A DNA stretch of 64,000 nt from an uncultured Flavobacteriaceae bacterium (GCA_947493175.1 CANLQD010000002.1:62001-126000), one strand, 5' to 3'; positions 43,820-53,936 are shown, counted from the stretch's first letter. A program made the numbers and translations. Notes: generated from the letters alone by a model not told the origin.

Positions 43820-46800
43820 ATGAAAAGATCTCACAAATCTTTTGCTTATTTTTTATTGCTTTTTGCAATCGTATTCGCATGTACCAAAGATGTGACACTC
43901 TTCACCGAAGTGGAGTTCGAACTGTTAGATCAGCGAGAAGAGGAGGGTTTTGTGAATCAAGGTCTCTCCACGACATTTACCATTGTACCTGAAGCAGAGC
44001 TCGAAGGGTATGAATACGTACTTACCTATGAGGTAACACAAGGAACAGGCTTCTTCCAAGATGAGGAAGGCAAACGCCTGGAAGCCGGAAAAGGAATGGT
44101 ATTATCTCCTTATCAAGCTTCTCTTTTGTATATAGGTTCCGAAACCGGAGTGCATATTGTAAAGGTAACGGCTTCAGACAATTTTGGTATCAGTGAAGAA
44201 ATTGAAATTTCCTATACGTTAGAGGACGTACCGGTCTCATGGATTGCTGCAAGTGAAGTAGCACAAATAGAATTGGGTGAGCAAGGTCCAATAGAATTGA
44301 CCCTTGGCTCTCCGTTAAATACGGTTGCAACCACCTACGAAGCCAATTACTCGCTTACCGAAGGCTCCGGAAGCCTTAGACCCAATGAACCTGAAAGCTA
44401 TGCTCCTGGTACTGATTTTGCTGTCATTGAACCTGGTACCTATTCCTTGTTATTACTCGCTGAAGAATTAGGTCCGTTGGAAATCGTATTCAATTTACTG
44501 GATGCAAACGGACAAGAACTCACAACAGCACTCAAGTTTGAGGTCGTTCAGACTATCGAGGTCATTTCCATCGATTTGGGGGAACATGATGAGCTAGATA
44601 TGGAAGAAGGCGGCACAATCGAGTGCCCGGTGACCTTTAACCCACCAAATGCAACGGATCAAGGCATTGTTTGGGAATCTAGTGACCCTGAGGTCGTTGT
44701 GGTCGATGACCAGGGTAACTTTAGCGCACTATCGATTGGAACCGCTACGATAACCGCCACTTCGATATCAAATCCAGAAGCTTCAGCAACCATAGTGGTT
44801 ACCGTGTCGGCAGCGCCAAGAGTGCCCGTGACCTCGATAACGGTAGTTCAGGAAGACCCTGACGCCAATGGTGCTACACGCCAGTTAGTGGCCAATGTAC
44901 TTCCGGGAGATGCCACCGATACTGGCGTTATTTGGAGTTCCGACAATGAGGGGATAGCCTCCGTAGACGAAACCGGACTCGTGATGGGACTGTCGGTCGG
45001 TATCGTAACGATTACTGCCACATCCGTGTCAGACCCAGCTATCAGTGATGCTTTGGAAATCGAAATTACTGCGGCGTCGCTTCAGGCGGGTACCGATATC
45101 CTTACTTTTTCCCTTCCGGTTCAGAACGATGCCGATATTGATACAGTCAACCATATAATAACTGTGAATGTGGCCGACGGAACCGATGTGGAAGTTGCCC
45201 CATCGATTTTGACTGTATCGCCCGGTGCCACTATCGCCCCTGGTTTGGAAGAAGTAAGGAATTTTAATAGTTCGGTCGCATATACGGTAACAGCTGGGAA
45301 TGGTGACGAACAGATATGGACTGTGAATGTAACCGTATCGCCGCCTGATGGAAGTGGTGAAAATGATATCGTTGCGTTCACGATACCGGGACAGACAGGC
45401 GAAAGTGTATTTGACACTGCGAATGCAACCGTAACCATTACTGTTCCCGATGGTACAAACTTACAAGTAGCACCAGAACAAATATTGATTTCGGTCGGTG
45501 CCGGTATTTCACCTTCACCGGGTAATGAACAAGACTTTTCCAATCCCGTGGAATATACGGTAACCGCCGAGAATGGGTCGGAACGTGTATGGACCATCAA
45601 TGTAAACGTATCGCCCCCGGATGGTAGAACAGGAAATGATATCACCGTTTTTGAGCTACCTGTTCAAAATAGCTCCTCCATAAATTTGAATAGTCATACA
45701 ATTACCGTAAACGTGACAGAAGGTACCGATTTGAATGTGGCACCGCAGAATTTGACTATCTCAGAGGGAGCCGGTATCGACCCTTCTCTGACAACGGTCC
45801 TTGATTTTTCCACCCCTACCGTTTATACCGTAACGGCGGAAAACGGAACAGCCCAGGAGTGGACCGTCAATGTGACGGTGTCTCCTCTTTCCGGAAGTAG
45901 TGAGAATGCAATTACGGCATTTGAGCTGCCACAACAGAATACCTCCTTAATAGACGCCGATAACTTTATAATTACGGTGAATGTTCATGCTGGGGTTACA
46001 CTAAATGTAGTACCAAGTGTTTTTGATATATCTCCAGGAGCAACCGTTTTTCCATTACCAACGACTCGTCAAGATTTCTCAGGCATAATAGCGTATACCG
46101 TCACCGCTGAAAACGGAACGGAGCAAATATGGCAGGTACAGGTTACCATAAGCCCGGACAACACAGCTCCTGTTATCACCTTGGTAGGTTCGAACCCTCA
46201 AGAACTTACGACGGGAGGAAACTATGTAGAGCTTGGAGCTATCGCTACGGACAATGTAGATGGGGATATATCTTCAAATATGGTTATTGATGCCTCATCG
46301 GTGAACTTGCAACAAGCCGGGGATTATATAGTAACCTATAATGTTGAAGATGCAGCCGGAAATAGTGCCATAGAGGTTACGCGCGTCGTTCGGGTAAGCA
46401 CTGCAGCTGACACCACGGCACCGGTTATTACCCTGATAGGCGGCGATGTGGATTTGACCGTAGGCCAGGCCTATACCGAACAGGGTGCGACGGCGACGGA
46501 CAACGTTGATGGGGACATCACCTCGAACATTGTTGTGGACGACAGTGCGGTGGATACCAATACGATTGGTAGCTACAACGTTACTTATAACGTCAGCGAT
46601 GCCGCTGGGAACGCCGCGGTGGAAGTCGTACGTACGGTTAGGGTGACCGCTGCCCCGGACACGACCCCTCCCGTTATCACCTTGATAGGCGGCGATGTGG
46701 ATTTGACCGTAGGTCAGGCGTATACGGAACAAGGCGCTACCGCGACCGACAATGTTGACGGAAACATCACCTCTAATATTATTGTGGACGACAGTGCGGT

Positions 46801-48379
46801 GGACACCAATACGATCGGTAGCTATAACGTTACCTACAACGTCAGCGATGCCGCTGGGAATGCCGCGGTGGAAGTCGTACGTACGGTTAGGGTAAGCGCT
46901 GCCCCGGACACGACCCCACCGGTTATTGTTTTGATAGGAGGTGAAGTCAATATTACCGTAGGGGAGGCCTATACCGATCCAGGTTATACAGCAACGGACA
47001 ACGTAGACGGAACCATAACGGCAAGTGTCGTTGTAGGAGGAAACGTCAATACCAATACTGTAGGGGTTTATATATTAACTTATAATGTAAGCGATGCGGC
47101 CGGTAATGCCGCCAATGAGGTGACTAGGACCGTGAATGTAAATGCGGCCCCCAATACGCCTCCGGTCGCCAATGAAGATGCCTACAGCGTAGATAAGGGT
47201 GGTACACTAAATCGCCCTATTTTAGTGAATGACACCGATGCTGATGGAGATGATTTAACGGTAAACTGGGTAGCAGGCAGTGGTGCGAATTTGGGCCTAC
47301 CCGTTGGGGGCTCGGATGGGGGCTTGTTTACCATCTCTGTGGGCGGCAGCATGATGTTCGATACGAATGGAGATTTTGTTGACTTGAATAGTGGAGAAAG
47401 TCAAACGACAACCGTAGTTTACAGGATTACTGATGGTCAGTCAAATTCTAATGAAGCTACCGTTACGGTAACAGTTAACGGAACCGGTTCGCCGGATACC
47501 ACACCTCCGGTAATAACATTAATAGGTGGTAACATTGTTCTAACCGTAGGCCAACCATATACCGAGCAAGGTGCTACGGCATTTGACAATATAGATGGTG
47601 ACCTTACCTCAAACATAGTTATAAATTCAAATGTTGATATAGCTACTGTGGGAGATTATACAGTAACCTATGATGTATCTGATGCAGCTGGAAATGCTGC
47701 CGTTCAGGTTATTCGATCAGTACGGGTGAATGCACCTCCCAATCAAGACCCCACGGCAGTAATCACTACCGGACCTTTTGATCCCGCAACGCTCACAAGG
47801 AGTTTTTCAGGCTCTAACTCTACAGATCCTGATGGTGATGATTTAACTTATCAATGGGACTTTGATGATCCTAGTTCTCCGGTAGACACATCTCTGGCGG
47901 AAAGCCCTTCGTATACCTTTAGTGCTCCGGGGACCTATAACGTAACTTTGACCGTTTTTGATGGGAATGGAGGGCAAGATTCCGAGACTATTGAGGTAGT
48001 CGTAACCCTTCAACAACCTAGTTTTACTTTCACCATTGATCCTGTTGAAAGTCCAAGCGCTGGACCTACCGTAACCTTTAGGATTACACCAAATCAAGCG
48101 GCGATAGATCAAAATATTCAGTTTGAGATGTCGTTTCAACAAGTTGACGAATTTCCTGGGAGCATTCCTCTATCTGAGTTTGTCTATGGTGGCAGTAGGT
48201 ACGTGAATAGACAATTATTCAGTGTAAGTACGGGTATCTCTTCTGGAAGTTTTGATCTTTTTAGTACGGTCAATTGTGAACCGTACAGCTTCGAGTTTAC
48301 CATAACTAATAATTTGGGTTTGGCTTTACAAACTAGACTCGTTGCTTTTGAATATAATGATGGAGGACCTTGCGATTGA
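43820..48379 (+). CDS. Giant multi-Ig surface lipoprotein with TraQ-like (DUF3872) N-terminus
   Basis: The 1519-residue product has a lipoprotein signal (LLLFAIVFAC). Domains in order: a TraQ/DUF3872-like unit (about 45-140, FTIVPEAELEGYEYVLTYEV then VTASDNFGISEEIEISY) and a diverged second unit (about 145-250); two Big-2 Ig domains (about 253-420); four DUF5018-like units (about 420-775); three and a half DUF5011/HYR-type Ig units (about 778-1110, motif ATDNVDGDITSNIVV); a cadherin-like unit with Asp-rich NDTDADGDD; another DUF5011 unit (about 1225-1310); a PKD domain (YQWDFDDP near 1350); and a unique end. No T9SS sorting tail is visible. In transposons TraQ follows TraO, so this extends the tra order. 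Confidence 0.75.
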   Translation: MKRSHKSFAYFLLLFAIVFACTKDVTLFTEVEFELLDQREEEGFVNQGLSTTFTIVPEAELEGYEYVLTYEVTQGTGFFQDEEGKRLEAGKGMVLSPYQASLLYIGSETGVHIVKVTASDNFGISEEIEISYTLEDVPVSWIAASEVAQIELGEQGPIELTLGSPLNTVATTYEANYSLTEGSGSLRPNEPESYAPGTDFAVIEPGTYSLLLLAEELGPLEIVFNLLDANGQELTTALKFEVVQTIEVISIDLGEHDELDMEEGGTIECPVTFNPPNATDQGIVWESSDPEVVVVDDQGNFSALSIGTATITATSISNPEASATIVVTVSAAPRVPVTSITVVQEDPDANGATRQLVANVLPGDATDTGVIWSSDNEGIASVDETGLVMGLSVGIVTITATSVSDPAISDALEIEITAASLQAGTDILTFSLPVQNDADIDTVNHIITVNVADGTDVEVAPSILTVSPGATIAPGLEEVRNFNSSVAYTVTAGNGDEQIWTVNVTVSPPDGSGENDIVAFTIPGQTGESVFDTANATVTITVPDGTNLQVAPEQILISVGAGISPSPGNEQDFSNPVEYTVTAENGSERVWTINVNVSPPDGRTGNDITVFELPVQNSSSINLNSHTITVNVTEGTDLNVAPQNLTISEGAGIDPSLTTVLDFSTPTVYTVTAENGTAQEWTVNVTVSPLSGSSENAITAFELPQQNTSLIDADNFIITVNVHAGVTLNVVPSVFDISPGATVFPLPTTRQDFSGIIAYTVTAENGTEQIWQVQVTISPDNTAPVITLVGSNPQELTTGGNYVELGAIATDNVDGDISSNMVIDASSVNLQQAGDYIVTYNVEDAAGNSAIEVTRVVRVSTAADTTAPVITLIGGDVDLTVGQAYTEQGATATDNVDGDITSNIVVDDSAVDTNTIGSYNVTYNVSDAAGNAAVEVVRTVRVTAAPDTTPPVITLIGGDVDLTVGQAYTEQGATATDNVDGNITSNIIVDDSAVDTNTIGSYNVTYNVSDAAGNAAVEVVRTVRVSAAPDTTPPVIVLIGGEVNITVGEAYTDPGYTATDNVDGTITASVVVGGNVNTNTVGVYILTYNVSDAAGNAANEVTRTVNVNAAPNTPPVANEDAYSVDKGGTLNRPILVNDTDADGDDLTVNWVAGSGANLGLPVGGSDGGLFTISVGGSMMFDTNGDFVDLNSGESQTTTVVYRITDGQSNSNEATVTVTVNGTGSPDTTPPVITLIGGNIVLTVGQPYTEQGATAFDNIDGDLTSNIVINSNVDIATVGDYTVTYDVSDAAGNAAVQVIRSVRVNAPPNQDPTAVITTGPFDPATLTRSFSGSNSTDPDGDDLTYQWDFDDPSSPVDTSLAESPSYTFSAPGTYNVTLTVFDGNGGQDSETIEVVVTLQQPSFTFTIDPVESPSAGPTVTFRITPNQAAIDQNIQFEMSFQQVDEFPGSIPLSEFVYGGSRYVNRQLFSVSTGISSGSFDLFSTVNCEPYSFEFTITNNLGLALQTRLVAFEYNDGGPCD
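46409..46906 (+). repeat. Two nearly identical 249-base tandem units inside the giant gene
   Basis: Units at 46409-46657 and 46658-46906 encode the same DUF5011 domain with only a few amino-acid changes. A third, diverged unit follows to about 47150 and a fourth at about 47493. The high identity indicates recent duplication or gene conversion. Confidence 0.85.
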
Positions 48380-48410
48380 TAGCAATAATGTCTAGTTCGT
48401 TTCAGAACAT

Positions 48411-48653
48411 TCAACTTTTAACGGTTTTCAAAGTGATATCGATTAAGGTTATTCCAACAATTTTTATTTCCAAACAATTATATCCATCTTCTCGCGTTTT
48501 CGAATAGTCGACAAAAGGAAAAATAACCCATGCTCCCTCATTCACAAGAATGATGCTTAAACCTTGGATTTTTTCATTGTTTCGTTGTAATAAAATTTCT
48601 TTTTCCCTTTTTACAGGGATGTATGCTCAAAGTTTGGTAACTATTTTTGACAT
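48411..48653 (-). pseudogene. Broken gene with in-frame TGA, unknown family
   Basis: An ATG at 48651-48653 reads MSKIVTKL and then hits TGA at 48627-48629. Beyond it the same frame stays open for 71 codons to a TGA at 48411-48413 and reads like protein (EILLQRNNEKIQGLSIILVN, then EGAWVIFPFVDYSKTREDGY). The first eight codons resemble the first nine of vgrG at 26194 (one substitution and one missing codon). The product would be about 80 residues. It lies in a 420-base gap otherwise free of genes. Confidence 0.5.
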
Positions 48654-48710
48654 GGTTGGAAGATTGAAAAGGCTGAATCCAATTGTAAAGTACTAAGGCA
48701 GATAAATTTA

Positions 48711-48751
48711 CTCGATAATTGAGATTTAAAATACGTTGATGCTTGCATCAA
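48711..48751 (+). repeat. Dispersed intergenic element, copy C, ending in a 16-base palindrome
   Basis: CTCGATAATTGAGATTTAAA aligns with copies A, B and D. It ends in the perfect palindrome TTGATGCTTGCATCAA apart from its two central bases (48736-48751), 50 bases upstream of the next gene. Confidence 0.45.
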
Positions 48752-48800
48752 AATCAATGTTGAATTTTCTTTTCATACTTCATGGGCTTGCCCAGCGGTA

Positions 48801-49604
48801 ATGTACTCACAAAAAAATAACATGAATATGTCAAATTTTAATGAAATGGATAAAATAGTGCTAACCGCCTTGGGCGCTGGCACCAATGAAGTAACACGTC
48901 TCGAATCTATGGGTATTTCGACAAAGAAAGCTATTGCTGCTATTGGCAGTGCGCAAACCTTGTCCGCGATGGTCGGCATGGAAACTACCGTCGCAACAAA
49001 TATATTCGCTTGGGCCTCCATAGACCTGGAAGCTGATAACGAAACGAATACGCAGGAAACAGCAACGGCCTATACCCCAATGGCCATACCATTTGCATTG
49101 GAATCCCTGGATTTTTATATGAATCTAATAAAAGCTGCCCAAGAGAATGATGAAATCAACGAAGCACAAGTCGGTTCGGTTTCCGAAATTCATGCAAGAC
49201 TGGACGAAAGGGAATTAGATACCAACGAAGTCTATAATTTTGCCAGAAGCTTTTCCATCATGTTGGAACCTGCCTTGAACAAGGTGTACGGTAATGAGGG
49301 AATCAGTACCGAGGCGGAGCAACTTTTGGGTATTACCGAGGCCTTCTTTAAAAAAGCCATTGAAATGTTTCATGGGTTTGGCAGGGCACGGATCATGTAT
49401 GCCTATATGCTTTGTATGCAGAAACGTTTTCAAGAGACCATCGAGATTGTTACGCCGGCCCTGACGTTGCCAGAGGGTGGTCAAGATTGGATGACGGCTG
49501 CTTACTGGTATCTTACCGCCAAGGCATCGATTGGGGATACTTACGCAGAGGCCTCGCAGGTTTATCATGTTTTTAAGGAGCACGCCGTTGTCGGGAGTAG
49601 GTAA
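48801..49604 (+). CDS. Hypothetical soluble helical protein
   Basis: The 267-residue protein has no signal or membrane helix. The first part (about 10-75) is Ala/Thr-rich and helical (VLTALGAGTNEVTRLESMGI). The second (about 95-260) has regularly spaced helices resembling TPR-type hairpins (FFKKAIEMFHGFGRARIMYAYM, here quoted as FFKKAIEMFHGFGR and YMLCMQKRFQETIEIV). Starts at 48801, 48822 or 48828 are possible. Function unknown. It converges on recG. Confidence 0.65.
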   Translation: MYSQKNNMNMSNFNEMDKIVLTALGAGTNEVTRLESMGISTKKAIAAIGSAQTLSAMVGMETTVATNIFAWASIDLEADNETNTQETATAYTPMAIPFALESLDFYMNLIKAAQENDEINEAQVGSVSEIHARLDERELDTNEVYNFARSFSIMLEPALNKVYGNEGISTEAEQLLGITEAFFKKAIEMFHGFGRARIMYAYMLCMQKRFQETIEIVTPALTLPEGGQDWMTAAYWYLTAKASIGDTYAEASQVYHVFKEHAVVGSR

Positions 49605-49670
49605 CACCATTACATTGAAAATACATTAATGAATTATTTTGAATAGTTCGCTAGAAACTCTTTGAACGGT

Positions 49671-51776
49671 TTAACTAATATAATTCCAAATCGTCTTGTG
49701 CTTCATCAATTGTGCATAGGTATGGCGTATGATCAGATTTTCAGGTCTTTGAAGGGCGGGGTCTTCTTTTAAAATTTTGATAGCGTAGTGACGGGCGGAC
49801 TTTAAAATATCGTTGTCCTTGACCAAATCAGCGATTTTTAAATGTAAAATCCCGCTTTGTTGGGTACCCATTAGATCCCCCGGCCCGCGTAATTTTAAAT
49901 CCACTTCTGCAATTTCAAAGCCATCGTTGGTTCGTACCATCGTTTCCAAACGCGTTTTTGCCTCGGACGATAATTTATGGCCGGTCATTAAGATACAGAA
50001 GCTCTGATCGGCCCCACGGCCAACACGTCCGCGTAGTTGATGTAGCTGCGAGAGTCCAAAACGTTCCGCACTTTCAATGATCATCACCGACGCATTGGGC
50101 ACGTTTACACCAACTTCGATGACCGTAGTGGCCACCATGATCTGCGTTTCACCTCGTACAAAGCGTTCCATTTCAAAATCTTTGTCCGCAGGTTTCATTT
50201 TACCGTGCACAATCGATATTTGATAATCAGGTAGGGGAAAGTCCCTTGCAATACTCTCATAGCCATCCATTAAATCTTTGTAATCCAGGGCTTCGGATTC
50301 CTGGATAAGTGGATAGACCACATAAATTTGCCGTCCTTTTTTGATTTCATCCCTTATAAAACCGAATACCTTCAGTCGATTACGGTCATACCGATGAACC
50401 GTTTTTATCGGTTTTCGTCCCGGGGGCAGCTCATCGATGACCGAAATGTCTAAATCACCGTACAAACTCATGGCCAATGTACGCGGAATGGGAGTTGCTG
50501 TCATTACTAGTACGTGTGGGGGAATCTCATTTTTATGCCATAGTTTGGAACGCTGTGCCACCCCGAATCGGTGTTGTTCATCTACGATGGCCAACCCCAA
50601 GTTTTTGAACCGTACTTTATCTTCCAAAACGGCATGTGTACCAACAAGAATTTGTAGTTCTCCGCTTTCTAGTTGCTCATGAATGGGTTTACGCGCCGAC
50701 TGCTTTACCGAACCGGTCAACAGACTACAGCGAACCCCGGTATTTTTTAGCAACTCCTGAATGCCATTGTAATGTTGAATGGCCAATATTTCGGTAGGGG
50801 CCATAAGGCAGGCCTGAAAACCATTGTCGATGGCTAGTAGCATGACCATGACTGCTACGATGGTCTTTCCCGAGCCGACATCGCCTTGAAGCAATCGATT
50901 CATCTGGGCGTTGCTTCCCAAATCGGCCCGAATTTCCTTGATGACCCTTTTTTGGGCACTGGTCAGTTCAAAGGGCAGGTGATTCGAATAAAAATCATTG
51001 AACAGGGTGCCGACCTGATCAAAGTTGAATCCCTTGATTTTTTGCTTGCGTAGCAGTTTCTTCGATATCAACTGCATTTGGATGTAAAAAAGTTCCTCAA
51101 ACTTTAATCGAAACCGTGCTTTCGCCAATAATTCTTGATTTTTGGGAAAGTGAATATGAAAAATAGCCTCGCTTTTTGACAACAGTTTCAACTCGCCTAC
51201 TAAGTTGGGGGAGAGCGATTCTGAAAATCGACCGTTCGTTTCTGCAAAAAGTTGTTGCACCAGTTTCATGATCACCCGATTGGTAATACCCTTATTGCTC
51301 AACTTTTCCGTAGACGGGTAAATCGGTTGCATGCTTATTTTGAGCCCTTTTTCATGTTCCGATAGGAGCTCCATATCGGGATGGGGCATGGAAAAGGAGC
51401 CGTTAAACCAGTTACATTTGCCAAAAATGACATAGGGAATATTCAGTTTTAGATTTTCGCGGATCCATTTTTGACCTCGGAACCAGACGAGCTCCATCTT
51501 GCCTGTATCATCGACAAAAGTAGCGATCAGTCGGCTACCTCTCTTTTGCGCTACAGTTTTAATGTTTACGATTTTCCCGATAAGCTGTACATCGGCATTG
51601 CTACGCTGTAACTGAACAATTTTGTAGTACTGGGTTTTGTCGATATAGCGGTTGGGAAAGAGATTCAACAAATCCTGATACGTAGCGATTCCCAGCTCAG
51701 AACGCAAGGTTTCGGCCCGATTGGGGCCAACTCCTTTGAGATAAACGATGGGCGTTTGTAAAAGCTGGGCCTTCAT
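49671..51776 (-). CDS. recG: ATP-dependent DNA helicase RecG
   Basis: RecG remodels stalled forks and Holliday junctions. The 701-residue protein has the wedge/OB domain (about 55-150), Walker A LQGDVGSGKTIVA near 297, DEQH-type Walker B IVDEQHRFGV near 398, motif III VLMTATPIPRTLA near 425 and the C-terminal motif LHQLRGRVGRG near 580, followed by the TRG-type region. Length and motif order are standard. Confidence 0.97.
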   Translation of the reverse strand: MKAQLLQTPIVYLKGVGPNRAETLRSELGIATYQDLLNLFPNRYIDKTQYYKIVQLQRSNADVQLIGKIVNIKTVAQKRGSRLIATFVDDTGKMELVWFRGQKWIRENLKLNIPYVIFGKCNWFNGSFSMPHPDMELLSEHEKGLKISMQPIYPSTEKLSNKGITNRVIMKLVQQLFAETNGRFSESLSPNLVGELKLLSKSEAIFHIHFPKNQELLAKARFRLKFEELFYIQMQLISKKLLRKQKIKGFNFDQVGTLFNDFYSNHLPFELTSAQKRVIKEIRADLGSNAQMNRLLQGDVGSGKTIVAVMVMLLAIDNGFQACLMAPTEILAIQHYNGIQELLKNTGVRCSLLTGSVKQSARKPIHEQLESGELQILVGTHAVLEDKVRFKNLGLAIVDEQHRFGVAQRSKLWHKNEIPPHVLVMTATPIPRTLAMSLYGDLDISVIDELPPGRKPIKTVHRYDRNRLKVFGFIRDEIKKGRQIYVVYPLIQESEALDYKDLMDGYESIARDFPLPDYQISIVHGKMKPADKDFEMERFVRGETQIMVATTVIEVGVNVPNASVMIIESAERFGLSQLHQLRGRVGRGADQSFCILMTGHKLSSEAKTRLETMVRTNDGFEIAEVDLKLRGPGDLMGTQQSGILHLKIADLVKDNDILKSARHYAIKILKEDPALQRPENLIIRHTYAQLMKHKTIWNYIS

Positions 51777-51857
51777 AGGACGAATTTAGCGTAACAATGC
51801 TACAAGTGCAACAAACTAAAATGGTAAATTTGGCGTATTATTTGTTCCCATTATCTT

Positions 51858-53936
51858 ATGAGATCCATACATTGTTTTGTTTTTTTTATCCTCTTTTTTT
51901 ACGCTTTCGGGCAACGGCAGGATAAGGTAGATTTTACCCGTGCGGAGGTGTTTATACAACCTTTTCCAGAGAATAGGATGGTAGAGGGATGGGTACGGTA
52001 CCAGTTTGAGGTGCTCAACAATGTGGACTCGATTTTTTTGGATGCGAAAAATATGAAGTTCACTTCTGTTATGCTCAATGGAAAAAAAATCGACTACTCC
52101 AATACAGGAAAAACCATATCCATAAAGAAGAAATTTCAAGAGGGGAAATCATACACGATAAAACTAAACTATCGCTGTGCTCCGAAACAGACCGTCTATT
52201 TTATGGGATGGGATGATGAGGTAGAAGGAAACGAACAGGTCTGGACCCAGGGGCAGGGCAAGTACACAAGCCATTGGTTGCCCAGTTTTGATGATATGAA
52301 CGAGAAAGTAGAATTTGATTTGAATATCGTTTCTAGCCTATCAAACAAGGTCATAGCCAATGGTCAATTTGTAAACATGAAAAGTGATCATAATGGAAAG
52401 CTTATTTATTCTTTTGATATGAATAGGCCCATGAGCAGTTATCTACTGGCATTTGTTATAGGGGATTATCATAGGCAAGAGTTGGTTTCCGCAAGTGGTA
52501 TTGTTATTGAAAACTACTACGCTCCTAAAGACAGTTTAAAAGCCGAGCCGACCTACCGTCATACCAAAGCGATTTTTGACTTTTTGGAAAGTGAAATAGG
52601 AGTTCCTTATCCTTGGCAGAACTATAAACAGATACCGGTTCGGGATTTTTTGTATGCAGGTATGGAAAACACCGGAACCACCATATTTTCAGATGGGTAC
52701 GTAATCGACTCTACAGCCTTTGTCGACAAAAACTATGTAAATGTGAACGCCCACGAGTTGGCACATCAATGGTTTGGTAATTTGGTTACTGAAGTAGATG
52801 GCCATCATCATTGGCTTCATGAAGGGTTTGCAACGTATTATGCCTATTTGGCCGAGAAAGCACTTTTCGGGAACGACCACTATTATTGGAAACTGTACCG
52901 ATCTTTCAAGAAATTGCGAAGCGAAATGGCGCAGGGTAGGGGCCAAAGCTTATTAGATCCCAAAGCCAGTAGCTTGGTATTTTATGAAAAGGGAGCATTG
53001 GCGTTGCATATGCTGCGGAATCTCCTTGGGGATATAGCTTTTCAAAAGGGTATTCAGAACTATTTGAACAAGTACCAATTCAAAAATGTGACTGTATCAG
53101 ACTTTCTTGCAGAAATGGAATCGGCGGGTGCTACCGACCTTTCCCTTTTTAAAAAGGAATGGCTAGATAACTCGGAAATGCCCACTACCTCGGTGAAAGA
53201 GAACTTTGTAAGAAATGCACCCTCCCTTCAACTATTGTTCAAAATGCAGCAGGAACTGGAGGAATCGAATAACGGTCAAATTGATCTCCTGGCGTATTGG
53301 AACAAAACCAAATCAGTTCATTTAAAACAGCAAATACTTCGTAGCTATTCAAAAGAGTTGCCGGAAGCGGTCATTAAAAAAGCTTTTGATACGGATACGA
53401 TTCCGGTGAGACAGGTACTTTCACAGGTAGACGATGCAACCCGATATCCAAAGGCCGCTATGGAATCTTTATTGGATGATGACAGTTATGTCACTAAGGA
53501 GAACGCCTTGCTGCAGTTATGGGTGGCTTACCCCGAAAACAGAGCGGCTTATTTGAACAAGACAAAGAATGTTATCGGGCTTCCGAATCGCAATATAAGG
53601 TTGTTATGGCTTACCTTGGCGGTATTGACCAACGGTTATGAGGCCCCGAATACAAAACGTTATTTTGACGAGTTAAGTGGCTATACCGATAAAAGATATT
53701 CTTTTGAAGTTCGCCAAATAGCATTTCAATATTTGAAGGAAGCGTTCGGTTTCACCGAGAAGAATCTGTTAGATTTGATAGAGGCGACCAGTCACCACTC
53801 CTGGCAGTTCAAAAAGTTTGCTAGGGGGTTGTTGGATGATCTATTAAAAGACGAGGTGTATAAAACCCGAATTGCCCTGTTGGTCGACAAAATAGATGAT
53901 GATAAAAAACAGTATTTACAAAGCAAATTAAACTAA
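51858..53936 (+). CDS. M1 family zinc aminopeptidase, secreted
   Basis: The 692-residue product has a signal peptide (FVFFILFFYAFG). The exopeptidase motif YAGMENTGT (GAMEN equivalent) lies near 267-275 and the zinc site HELAHQWFGN at 299-308 with Glu322 as third ligand (HExxH-18-E). M1 enzymes remove N-terminal residues from peptides; secretion suggests nutrient peptide use or envelope processing. The patatin gene starts 2 bases later, so the pair is co-transcribed. Confidence 0.93.
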   Translation: MRSIHCFVFFILFFYAFGQRQDKVDFTRAEVFIQPFPENRMVEGWVRYQFEVLNNVDSIFLDAKNMKFTSVMLNGKKIDYSNTGKTISIKKKFQEGKSYTIKLNYRCAPKQTVYFMGWDDEVEGNEQVWTQGQGKYTSHWLPSFDDMNEKVEFDLNIVSSLSNKVIANGQFVNMKSDHNGKLIYSFDMNRPMSSYLLAFVIGDYHRQELVSASGIVIENYYAPKDSLKAEPTYRHTKAIFDFLESEIGVPYPWQNYKQIPVRDFLYAGMENTGTTIFSDGYVIDSTAFVDKNYVNVNAHELAHQWFGNLVTEVDGHHHWLHEGFATYYAYLAEKALFGNDHYYWKLYRSFKKLRSEMAQGRGQSLLDPKASSLVFYEKGALALHMLRNLLGDIAFQKGIQNYLNKYQFKNVTVSDFLAEMESAGATDLSLFKKEWLDNSEMPTTSVKENFVRNAPSLQLLFKMQQELEESNNGQIDLLAYWNKTKSVHLKQQILRSYSKELPEAVIKKAFDTDTIPVRQVLSQVDDATRYPKAAMESLLDDDSYVTKENALLQLWVAYPENRAAYLNKTKNVIGLPNRNIRLLWLTLAVLTNGYEAPNTKRYFDELSGYTDKRYSFEVRQIAFQYLKEAFGFTEKNLLDLIEATSHHSWQFKKFARGLLDDLLKDEVYKTRIALLVDKIDDDKKQYLQSKLN

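Noticed and set aside
45121-45645. Long minus-strand open frames opposite the giant gene (also 46295-46732)
   Set aside because: They mirror repeated Ig units whose codon bias leaves the opposite strand open; composition is not protein-like.
46409-47154. CRISPR-like or satellite repeat array
   Set aside because: The repeats are 249 bases, in frame and encode DUF5011 domains; there are no spacers or cas genes.
41947-48379. Integrated conjugative element or ICE remnant
   Set aside because: Only TraN, TraO and a TraQ-like gene are present; there is no coupling protein, ATPase, relaxase, integrase, attachment site or direct repeat pair.
43820-48379. T9SS cargo assignment for the giant protein
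   Set aside because: The signal is a lipoprotein signal and the C-terminus lacks a recognisable type A or B sorting domain.
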